Assembly (NCBI GenBank): GCA_014529385.2
Contig: CM043969.1
Coordinates: forward strand, 23,312,446 to 23,376,445
Direction: 5' to 3'
Length of the DNA stretch: 64,000 nucleotides
Source: Adiantum capillus-veneris
Taxonomy: Eukaryota > Streptophyta > Polypodiopsida > Polypodiales > Pteridaceae
The stretch's first letter is position 1; each line of letters starts with the position of its first letter. A program made the translations under genes and the position numbers. The notes beneath the pieces were generated by a model. The model did not search any database. It worked only from the letters and a program-made list of their open reading frames with translations, and was not told the DNA's origin. Shown one piece after another: positions 12,868-23,300 of the stretch.

Positions 12868-14066
12868 TTAGGGTTGGTTTCTATCCAGCCTTAGAAGATT
12901 GTTCTCAGCTTTCACCTTATTTATATAAGCCTTTTCTGTGGTTGCCTTCAAAACTCCTTTTGTGTTACAACCCAATTGCCTAGCTAAAGTGGTCAACTGT
13001 GACGCCTTCATGCTTTCAATGGGTGTACGCTCCTTTGCCAAGATCTCTTGTATTTGGGCTCTTCTCATTTCATTGCGGTGGCTTGTGTCACTTGCATCTT
13101 CAATGATAGTTTCATCTATGTCACCTTTTGCAGGTGGTATTCTTATTGTAAAGAACACCTTAGCTAACCAAACATCATTTTTCTGCTTCCAATACTCCAT
13201 GATTTGTTTGTATTCACTATCATTTGTCACTATAGGTTGTCCATAACGATTAGAAGAAATTTCATCACGCACATCCCTTCTCTCATCAAGCTGAATCAAG
13301 TATGGCAGTAGCTCCTCCAAGAGCATATTGTCAACCATCTTCTCAGCATCAAATTGTGGTGGAAAAATGTAATTGTTTGCTGGTGAAATACATCCCTTGT
13401 AAGGAGAGTCATCAATAAGCATTGTTCTTTGTGGATCAAATTCAAACCCCATGGCAATTTTGGCTAGAGGCTTGAACATTGCCTCAACGTTTGGATTGTC
13501 GGGTGTAAACAATTTTTGAGTTTGAGCGGTGTGGCAAACATCTTGCGACCAAATTGCAAAGAAAGGCAATGTATCCTCAACTAAGTTGTTTAGTGCTGCA
13601 AGGATTTGATACACATTATTCCTAGTAGCTATCGACCAAATTGCAACATTAAACCTCTGTAAAATAGTCTTCAAGAATTGGATTCAACCTGGCCTGAGTA
13701 TAATATATCTTTTTGAATCCATTTGCACTGAGTTGTGGTGTGAGGATGGTTGAGGGGAACGTTTCAACAATAGACCATTTAAATCCAATATAATTGTAAG
13801 CATGGATTTCTCAACATCTACGCTACATGACGTAGTACCAATTGGCAATAGCTCGTGAGTGGACTTTTCAGTCTCTTTTGATGTATGTTGCATTTTTGAA
13901 GCATCGATTTCTTGGTTCTCATTATTGGAAGCTTGCTCAAGTTGCACAAAACTATACTCTATTATAGAAATATCATCCATCTTGGGCACTTTAGAAACCA
14001 TAGAATCTATGGATTCTATAGTTGTTGACTGAACCACAGGAGCATTATCCATCCCAGTTTGTGAAT
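12868..14066 (-). pseudogene. FCP1/NIF-type HAD phosphatase domain with in-frame TGA
   Basis: The exon starts after a TTTCTTAG acceptor (14067-14068). Its first part contains the HAD nucleophile strand MLTIILDLNGLLLKRS, followed by RYIILRPG and a TGA at 13684-13686. The same frame then continues IQFLKTILQRFNVAIWSIAT, FFAIWSQDVCH, MFKPLAKI and MLIDDSPYKGC, the third and fourth HAD motifs with the conserved DDSPYK, as in plant NLI-interacting-factor-like phosphatases. The family fold normally reads RPG-x-x-x-FL across this point, so the TGA replaces one residue in a continuous domain. The nucleophile motif is DLNG, with Asn where canonical FCP1 has a second Asp, as in a plant-specific subgroup. 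The C-terminal half is charged and helical. Either a pseudogene or part of a larger decayed gene continuing to 20.4 kb. Confidence 0.72.
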
Positions 14067-14279
14067 CTAAGAAAACACACACACAAATGGTATCTCAAAA
14101 CCACTAGAATTTTATTCACCATATTTATAAGTAGAACTCCTAGTAAGAAATTTATTTAAGGTAAAGTCGTTGTTAGAATCCTTGCAACCACAAAACACCA
14201 CTTGTCTAAAATACAATCTACTAACTCAACATTTTCCATCCTACACTTTATTAAAGATGAGTACTTAAAGTGAAAACTA

Positions 14280-14480
14280 AAAGCCACCCTTTTTGAGGAA
14301 ACATGGATACAAGGTCCCCCAAATGTCCAACCTAGACTACAAGCAAACAATTAGAGATTTGGCTTAGATTTGGATTCAAAGGCCACCACTTATTCATGTT
14401 AGATAACTCCACTTGTTTAAGACAGTAATGTTTGAAGCCCCACCACTTGTCCAGCCTAGACATTGATTAAATTTTCGTAA
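14280..14480 (-). repeat. Scattered satellite monomers in an intron-like interval
   Basis: Diverged copies of the satellite core in reverse orientation (CACCACTTGTCCAGCCTAGA near 14440) lie between the FCP1-like and SET exons. The opposite orientation to block 2 is clear. Confidence 0.65.
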
Positions 14481-14691
14481 GATTTATCACAAATCTAGAG
14501 TAGAATCAAGATTCTATGGCCAAGGTAGTCAAATAAGTTAGACAACACACAAAGCATAAGAGCACTCTAGATTCTCGTTGAGCATAAACTAAACAATAAT
14601 AAAATGTTATATTCACTTGAGATTTCATCGATGAAAAATGAAAATGATGCATGTACTTGAGATTTCCATCCATGTACAATACTTTACAATG

Positions 14692-15248
14692 TCAAGTAAA
14701 GTTATAGTCAGCAAACAACTCTTCTCCTGCTTCAACTTGACAAATAGTCTCAATGCATACATGGCCATCTTCTTCTGGCTTGATGTGTGAAGAGGTGCAT
14801 TTATGCCAAGGTGGAAAATTTGGATCAAATGTATAGCGTACGTTGGGACAAAAAATTGTATTGTGAGAACTATTTATATAGCCCGACACGTTTCCTTCTT
14901 CTACACAACCAATAATGTATGATCGATCTTCCTCTTCTTCTATGTTTGGATCCTCTAGAAGAGAATATTTATAAGCTCTTGGAAATATTTTGCATATCTT
15001 TTTCCAGTCTTGAAATCTATACTTATGCCCTCCATAGTTTAGAATAGTCAAACCACTTTCCAGGGTAGTATGCACAAATAGCCCATAACCAGCTCCTTCA
15101 ATACATGAAAGTCGCACTTCAAAATCCACACCGTTAATATGGAAAATTACATCTTTGGGAATAGGAAAAGTTGGTGTCCCAAAAGGATATTCATGCCAAT
15201 CATAGTGTGAAATACATCTAGTTTTTATATCACTTAACTCCTTTGTGT
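14692..15248 (-). pseudogene. SET-domain exon
   Basis: After a CTTTTTGCAG acceptor (exon start 15248) the frame is open for 185 codons to a TGA at 14692-14694. It carries the SET signature in order: GAGYGLFVHTTLESGLTILN, YSLLED, YIIGCVEEGNVSGYINSSHN (the NH-like SSHN turn), an FCPNVRYTF strand, and CQVEAGEELFADYNF at the C-terminus (the G-E-E-L-x-x-D-Y motif). SET domains transfer methyl groups from S-adenosylmethionine to protein lysines. Here the core asparagine-histidine pair is SSHN, so activity is uncertain. No post-SET cysteine cluster is seen. Upstream and downstream exons of the same orientation suggest this is one part of a longer transcription unit rather than a one-exon gene. Confidence 0.7.
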
Positions 15249-15399
15249 CTGCAAAAAGAAGAAAATATTATGCATAAAATAATGACAATATCAAAGAAAG
15301 ATATCATTATTTTATAGTCCAATAGGTCCATTGTATGGAAGACTTAGAGTGCCTCTTACATGGTGGCTCCAAGGTTTCCAAAAAATAAAATCATTGGAA

Positions 15400-17230
15400 A
15401 AAAAATCCATTGTGTCTCCAATCTATTGCCCATTTGAAGCATAGAGAGAACCAAGGTCCACCACTTGTCCAAGCTAGACATGGAGCATTGACACTCATCC
15501 ATCTCTTTTTTCTTGTAGCCTAGAGGGATTAGTTTCAAGGTCTATCACTAGTCAAAAACTACACATTGAACATTGATACAAGGTTCCACCACATGTGAAA
15601 CCTATCATCTCTAGTAGCATGGATGGTTTGATATCAAGGTTCACCGCGTGTCCTACCTATACTCTATTGTAGCATAGAGATTCTTTTTTGGTGGTACTAC
15701 ACTTGTCCAAACTTGGCTTGTTGTTGATATCTGGAGGTAATCAAGGGTCCTCCACTTGTCCAAGTTAGGCATATAAAACAATTGCAAGGTCCACCATGTG
15801 TACAACATATGATTGATTATAGCATGCATGGTCTTATTTCATGGGCAACCATCTTCTCTCCAACATGTGTCCAACCTCGGCTCCATTGAAGCATGGAGAG
15901 AAGCAAGGTCCACCACTTATCAAAGCTACTATTTTCTCCCAGTGCTTTCAAAACCCATAATACGTTGTACATGGGGGGGAAATTCTTGTTTCAAGGTCCA
16001 CCACTTGGCTAAGATTGGATCCATTGAAACATAAAGAGAAGAAAGCTCTACCATTTGTCCAAGCTAGGCGCCATTGAAACATGAAAACCCCATAATATGT
16101 TGTATACGGGGGGTGTTTTTCAAGGTCTACCACTTGTCTAAGCTATGGTCCATTGGAACATGGAGAGAAGCAAAGCTCCACCACTTTTCTAAGCTAGGAT
16201 CCATTGAAACATGGAGAGAAGCAAGCTCCATTGTTTGTCTAAGCTAGGCTCCATTGGAACATGGAGAAAACAAGCTCCACCACTTGCCTATTATTGCATA
16301 GAGATTCTGGTTTGAAGGTCCACCACTTGTCCAACCTTGCCGTCATGTATGGAGATAATCAAGAGTGCAATGCTTCTCTAAGCTAGGGACATAAAAGAGT
16401 TTCAAGGTCCACTACATATACGATCTATGATGGGTTGTAGCATGGGAGGTTTCATTTTACGGTTGACCACTTCTCCAGCTCCGCTTGTCCAACCTCAGAT
16501 CCATTGAAGCATGGAGAATAAAAGTCTACCAACTCTCCAAAATAGGCAAGAAAATCTCTATAAAACCCATGAATTGTTAATATATGCTATGCTGTGGAGT
16601 TTTGTTTGAAGGTCCACTCCTTATCCAAGATACAATCCATTGAAGCATGGGAATAAGTAAGATATATCTCTAGTCCAAGATAGGATCCATTGAAACATAG
16701 AGAGAATCAAGGTCCACCACTTGTCCAAGCTATGCATGGGTAATTGATATAAGGACCACTACTTTTTCACCTATACTGTGCTCTATCATGGATGGTTTCA
16801 TATCCCACCAATTTTTCAACCTATTTAGTAGGTTGTATTATGGGGGTTTGGTTTCAAGGTACTTCACTTGTCTAAGGTGGGTTCCATTGAACCATGGAGA
16901 GAAACAATGTCTACCACTTGTCCAAAATATGCTCCTTTAAAACATAAAAGCAAGGTCCACCACTTGTCCAAGCTAATGTTTCTCTCCATTGAAGCATGGA
17001 GAGAAACAAGGTCTACCACCTGTCCAAAATATGCTCCATTGAAACATAAAAGCAAGGTCCACCACTTGTCCAAGCTAATATAACAAATGGGTGTTGGTTA
17101 CAAGGTGTACCACACTTGTCTAAACTAGTCTCCATGCAAGGTCCACCACATGTCCAAGCTATATGAGCTTGGTTTGAAGGTCTACCACACCTCTTGAAAT
17201 TAGGATCCATGTAAGGTCCACCTTTTGTCA
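15400..17230 (-). repeat. Satellite-like array, block 3 (minus orientation)
   Basis: Reverse-complement monomers (AAGGTCCACCACTTGTCCAA joined to GCTAGGCTCCATTGAAACATGG) at irregular spacing. The block lies in what would be the intron between the SET exon (15248) and the next exon upstream (17755), so the array appears to have invaded an intron. Confidence 0.85.
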
Positions 17231-17752
17231 AGCTATGCCTTTAGTGAGTACTAAAACTAAGTAAATTTCAATACTTAAATACCTTTCCAAGCTCATTAAG
17301 ATTTTTGTATCTAAGGCCACCACCACATGTCTAATCTATGCTCTAATTGATTACTTATGCTAGTTCTCAAAGTCCAAACATAAGATCCCTTCTAGCAAGG
17401 TTAGTTTAAATTTAGGCTCCAGCACCTGTCTAAGCTAGGTTCAATTTATGAAGCATCACCATTTAACCATGCTACGATCTAATATATAATATCAAGGGGG
17501 TATTGATAAAAGGTCCAAAACTTATTGAGTTCAAGCTCTTAAGTAATTAAGTCTTTGTGAGTATTAACTGGTATAGTTTTAGTCTAAAGATCCACCATTC
17601 AAAAACTCAAGTAATTTACTATTTACATTCAAACCTTGAATGCTTGAGATAAAAAATACAAACTCAATCAATACTATATAAAGCAAAATCTAACATTAAG
17701 AGTATCAAATCAGTAACAAGAAACACTAACATGCACAAGAAACTCAAAACAT
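17231..17752. other. Intron-like unique DNA
   Basis: AT-rich DNA between satellite block 3 and the proposed donor at 17753-17754 (GTATGT). No separate gene is supported. Confidence 0.4.
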
Positions 17753-17754
17753 AC

Positions 17755-20386
17755 GTGTCTCCATTTCCAAAAAGTCCTCCATTGACAGAGGATGTTGTTG
17801 TTGTTGTTCTTCTTCTCTTTGTGGAGAGCACTCCTCTGTAACAGGCATAGTGTCGTCTGATTACGAAGTGGATTGTTGAAGTCCAGCCCATTTTTCTATA
17901 TCTTCATGAGACTTAACAAAGTCTAGCAGCATGGTCTCCACGTTTTTTGCCTCCTCCACACTATCAATTAAGCATATAACTTCTTTTTTCTATTGTATTC
18001 CTTCTTGTGCAACCAAGGAGCCATCACCAAAAACATCAACAATCTTGCGGTCTTCAAAACAATATGTATGAATGTAGTGCTTGACCAAAGCTCTTTTTTT
18101 GGCCTCCAAATATTGCAAATCTGACATATCATTATCTGCTACTTGAAGAAGAGAACAATCAATTGGCATGGGATGTTCCTCTGATCTTCTTCTCAGGTCT
18201 TCAAATGCATTGCCTTGTCCCAAGAAGGCAAAAACTGTTAGGAATTGAATTGATCCTTTGCAAGGAGCTGATGGAAAGTGATGCAATGCACCACAACAAT
18301 GGTAGCTCAGATTATCTCCCATGGCGTGAAAGGCACATTGCAATTTTGTGAAGTTAGTGAAATCCACAAATGCAAGAAAGACAAATCCAAGATCTCTTGA
18401 CCCTCCAGCAATAGCCAAGATCCTCACTCCACTTCAAATTGCCTCCAACGTTTTTTGTCATATCTAAAACACATAGGCCAATGGGCACTTTATTATTGAA
18501 GTGGCGCATCAAGTAGAGATTGCCTTCCATTTGTAGGCTCACCACATAGATTGACCATGGCAAATCTCTAGGCTCAGTTTTCTCCTTTTGAAGGTGAATT
18601 GCCCATTGCATGTATTTTATTGCTCTATCTGGAAAAGCCATTTTCTTTGTTCCACGCGTCAAACTAGATCTGATCCATTCCTCGCATAGCATTAAAATTG
18701 TTTTATAAACAACATCATTGATGTTATACATTTTGACCACCTCCTCCCAGTCTTTACATGGTGAAGACTCATTCAAACTGTTGAAGCCTTCAAGAAGTGC
18801 ATCTTGAATCAATTTGTCTTGCTTCAACTGCTTGATTCGATCATACATGTCAGTTGCATCACCATCCTTTGCACTCTTTGACAGTAAAATCTTTTCATCT
18901 CTAATCTCTTCTTGAATAGTCTTTACCTCTCATTCCTCAAGGCCACAAAGGTATCTAAATACAGTTGTTGGGGGTTTCTTATTCTCCTCTTCTAGCCTTT
19001 CAATGATTTCTATCCAGCAATCATAAATTAAATCAGAGTACGTGACCATGTGTGCCTGTTTAGCAATCCAACTTGCTGCTGCACTCATTCTTGCCAATCG
19101 AAGAAAAGCCTAAAAAGAAATAGAGAAATAATTAAACTATTGAGCAAGATTTGTTAATTAAACACTATCAAAAAGACAAAGAAAATAACTTACATCCCAT
19201 CCGGCACGAGATGCATGTCCCTCTGCAATTCCACTTGCTGCCTTTGGTGGTCGTCCTGAGAAGATCCATTGACTCCGTAAATGTCTCAATATTTGGCTGT
19301 AAGGTTGCTTGACATATAATGCCTAAGCCTCCTCATATGCAATGGCAGATATAGCAGTTGCAACAAATGGAGGAGCATTCACAACAATGCGAGCCTTTCT
19401 AAATTTATACACGCTAATCAGTCTTTCAAATATCTCTTTGTTGTTTTGTTCATTGTGAAGCAAAACTTTTGCATCATAGATTGAATGCTGCCCATCAAGA
19501 ATCCAATAATGATAATCTTTAATTTTTTGCTCCTCTACCTCTTCTACTGCCAAAGGAGTCCCCTTCTTTGATTTTTCATTTCAAACAGGCATCAAATATG
19601 CACATGCTGCAGGCTTGGTCGTACTCCGTGAAAATCCAAATAACACACTTTCAGCGTGTTTTTTATCCATAATACGTGCATTATAGTGATCAGGAGCAAG
19701 CCAACAATTTTGAATAGGGATATCAAATTCCCTATATTGGAAAGGAAAATAGTTTATGTAATTATTCATTCCACCTGTATCTTTTTCTTGTCCTTTCATG
19801 GCCTCAGCTTCTAAAACATCTGGATCCACAATTCTCATCTTTGACATTGAACCCTCTGTTGATGAGGATGCCAAAGATGCCTTGTCTACATCCAAAATGG
19901 AACTAGTTTGCTTAGCTGCTACTTTCTGCACTTTTGCTTGCTTCTTTGTGGATGGTGGTCTTGAAGCTTTCACCTTTTTTCGTTGTAGTGTGGCAATGAT
20001 GGAGCTTTGAAGTTGATCTGCTGTGATATTTGGATTTGATTCTGCAAATTTCCATCCTCGAGAAAACATTGTCTCTTCTTTGTTTTTGGACATGCGCTCC
20101 AATGCATATGCTCCTAGAGATAGTTGAAATTATAGATTCATTGGAACTAGAATGTCAATGCATTCCACCTCTGGATGACTATCAACTACAGAGACAGATG
20201 CTTCCACAACTTGTCCAACATCTTCAAACAAGCTGTCATTCTCCTTTTTGGCAATAAATAGATGCACCTTATGAAATTATGCACCCTCTATACCATATAT
20301 GTCCAAATACCATTTCCTAAGATCATTGCAAGTATAGTCAACTGAGACAGCAACCCTTGCAACCTGTTTTTTTGGAGCCATCTTTC
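17755..20386 (-). pseudogene. ParB/DGQH-like protein, decayed (8 in-frame stops, 1 frameshift)
   Basis: The ATG is at 20381-20379 (MAPKKQVARVAVSVDYTCND), just after a TTTGTTTCAG acceptor that suggests a 5'-UTR intron. The frame runs to the donor at 19193 (GTAAGT), skips an 84-bp phase-0 intron (19193-19110), and continues to a GTATGT donor at 17754. Domain features in order: a basic linker rich in Lys and Ser; IPIQNCWLAPDHYNARIMDK and DYHYWILDGQHSIYDAKVLL, resembling ParB/DGQHR-type nuclease folds; a helical region; then GGSRDLGFVFLAFVDF and HHFPSAPCKGSIQFL of unknown nature; a Gln-rich tail. Stops interrupt it at 20277 (TAA), 20130 (TAA), 19581 (TGA), 19323 (TAG), 18930 (TGA), 18434 (TGA), 17990 (TAG) and 17861 (TAA). 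A T6 run at 18451-18456 holds one extra base. All remaining sequence is colinear, so this is a recently decayed gene or an unusual expression mode. Confidence 0.65.
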
Positions 20387-20399
20387 CTGAAACAAAAAA

Positions 20400-23300
20400 A
20401 ACCAAATGTTATTTTAACATATCCATTGAAATACCTTAAACCCACGATATTTTGTATATGTGGGGTTTAAATTCAAGGTCTACCACTTGTCCAACCTATT
20501 ATCCCTAGTAGCATGAGTGGTTTGGTCTCAAGATTCACCACTTTTCCACTCTATGTCATTATATTAAGAAGATCTGGATGTTAAGGTCCACCACTTGTCC
20601 AACCTATAAGGCTATATCTTAAATGGTATTATTTACCACTACTTGGAATGCACATGATAGGTTTTACATAGGGGTCTGGTTCCAAGGTCCACCACTTGTC
20701 CAAGCTAACTCTTTGGAAACATAGAGAGAAGCAAAGGTCCACCACTTGTCCGAGCTAGGCTCCATTGAAACATAAAGAGAAGGATGCTCCACCATTTGTC
20801 CAAGCCAGGTTCGATTGAAACATGAAGAGAAGCAAGCTGCACCATGTCTCCAAAATGCTAAGCTCAATTGAAATATCTTAAACCCATGATATTTCGTACA
20901 TGGGGGGTTTACATTCAAGGTCCACCACTTGTCCAACCTATTATCGCTAGTAGCATGAGTGGTTTGGTCTCAAGATTCACCACTTTTTCACTCTTTGTCA
21001 TTATATTAAGAAGATCTAGGTGTTAAGGTTCACCACTTGTCCAACCTATAAGGCTATATCTTAAAGGATATTCTTTCTCACCACTTGGAATGACCATGAT
21101 AGGTTTTACAAGGGGGTTTGGTTCCAAGGTCCACCACTTGTCCAAGCTAACTCTATTGAAACATAGAGAGAAGCAAAGGTCCACCACTTGTCCAAGCTAG
21201 GGTCCATTGAAACATGGAGAGAAGGATGCTCCACCATTTATACAAGATAGGCTCCATTGCAACCTGAGGAAAAGCAAGCTGCACCATGTCTCCAAGATGC
21301 TAAGATCCATTGAAATACCTTAAACCCACGATATTTCGTACATGGGGAGTTTACATTCAAGGTCCACCACATGTCCAACCTATTATCTCTAGTAGAATGA
21401 GTGGTTTGGTCTCAAGATTCACCACTTTTCCACTCTATGTCATTACGTTAAGAAGATCTGGGTGTTAAGGTCCACCACTTGTCCAACCTATAAGGCTACA
21501 TCTTAAAGGTTATTCTTTCTTACCACTTGGAGTGACCATGATAGGTTTTACATGGGGGTTTCGTTCCAAGGTCCACCACTTGTCCAAGTTAACTCTATTG
21601 AAACATAGAGAGAAACAAAGGTCCACCACTTGTCCAAGCTAGGCTCCATTGAAACATAGAGAGAAGGATGCTCCACTATTTGTCGAAGCTAACCCTATTG
21701 AAACATGGGGGTTTTACATTCAAGATTCACCACTTGTCCAACCTATTAACGCTAGTAGGATGAGTGGTTTGGTCTCAAGATTCACCACGATGTCACTCTA
21801 TGTCATTATATTAAGAATATCTGGGTGTTAAGGTCCACCACTTGTCCAACCTATAAGGCTATATCTTAAGGGTTATTCTTTCTCACCACTTGGAGTGACC
21901 ATGATAGGTTTTACATGGGGGTTTGGTTCCAAGGTCCACCACTTGTCCAAGCTAGGGTCCATTGAAATATGGAGCGAAGGATGCTCCACCATTTGACCAA
22001 CATAGGCTCCATTGAAACATGAACCGTAGCAAGTTGCACCATGTCTCCAAGATGCTAGCCTCCATAGAAATACCTTAAACCCACGTTATATTGTACATGG
22101 GGATTTTACATTCAGGATCAACCACTTGTCCAACCTATTATCGCTAGTAGCATGAGTAGTTTGCTCTCAAGATTCACCACTTTTTCACTCTATGTCATTA
22201 TATTAATAATATCTGGGTGTTAAGGTCCACCACTTGTCCAACCTATAAGACCATATCCTAATGGTTATTCTTTCTGACCACTTGGAGTGACCATGATAGG
22301 TTTGACATGGGGGTTTGGCTCCAAGGTCCACCACTTGTCCAAGCTAACTCTATTGAAAGATAGAGAGAAGCAAAGGTCCACCACTTGTCCAAGCTAGGCT
22401 CCATTGAAACATGTAGAGAAGGATGCTCCACCATTTGTCCAAGATAGGCTCCATTGAAACATGAAGACAAGGAAGCTGCACCATTTCTCGAAGATGCTAG
22501 GCTCCATTGAAATACCTTAAACCCACAATAGTTCTGACATAGGGGGTTTACATTCATGGTCCACCACTTGTCCAACCTATTATCCTTAGTAGCATGAGTG
22601 GTTTGGTCTCAAGATTCACCACTTTTCTACTCTATGTCATTAAATTAAGAAGATCTGGGTTTTAAGGTCGACCACTTGTCCAACCTATAAGGCTATATCT
22701 TAAAGGGTATTCTTTCTCACCACTTGGAATGACCATGATATGTTTTACAATGGGGTTTGGTTCCAGCGTCCACAACTTGTCCAAGCTAACTCTTTGGAAA
22801 CATAGAGAGAAGAAAAGGTCCACCACTTGTCCAAGCTAGGCTCCACTGAAACATGGAGAGAAGCATGAGTCACCATTTGTCGAAGATAGGTTTCATTGAA
22901 ACATGAAGAGAAGCAAGCTGCACCATGTCTCCAAGATGCTAGGATCCATTGAAATACATTAAACCCATGATATCTTTTACATGTGGGGTTTAAATTCAAG
23001 GTCAGCCACTTGTCCAAGCTATTATCCCTAGTAGCATGAGTGGTTTGGTCTCAAGATTCACCACTTTTCCACTCTATGTCATTAAATTAAGAAGATCAGG
23101 GTGTTAAGATTGACCACTTGTCCAACCTATAAGGGTATATCTTAAAGGGTATTCTTTGTCACCACTTGGAATGACCATGATATGTTTTACATAGGGATTT
23201 GGTTCCAAGGTCCACCACTTATCGAAGCTAACTCTATTCTTCTCATAGAGAGAAGCAAAGGTCCACCAGTTGTCCAAGCTAGGCTCCATTTAAACATGGA

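Noticed and set aside
12868-20386. Altered nuclear genetic code or general stop-codon recoding as the explanation for in-frame stops
   Set aside because: The TBL gene and copia polyprotein end at ordinary stops at the expected family positions, and the tract also has a frameshift; pseudogene decay is simpler, so recoding is kept only as a test.
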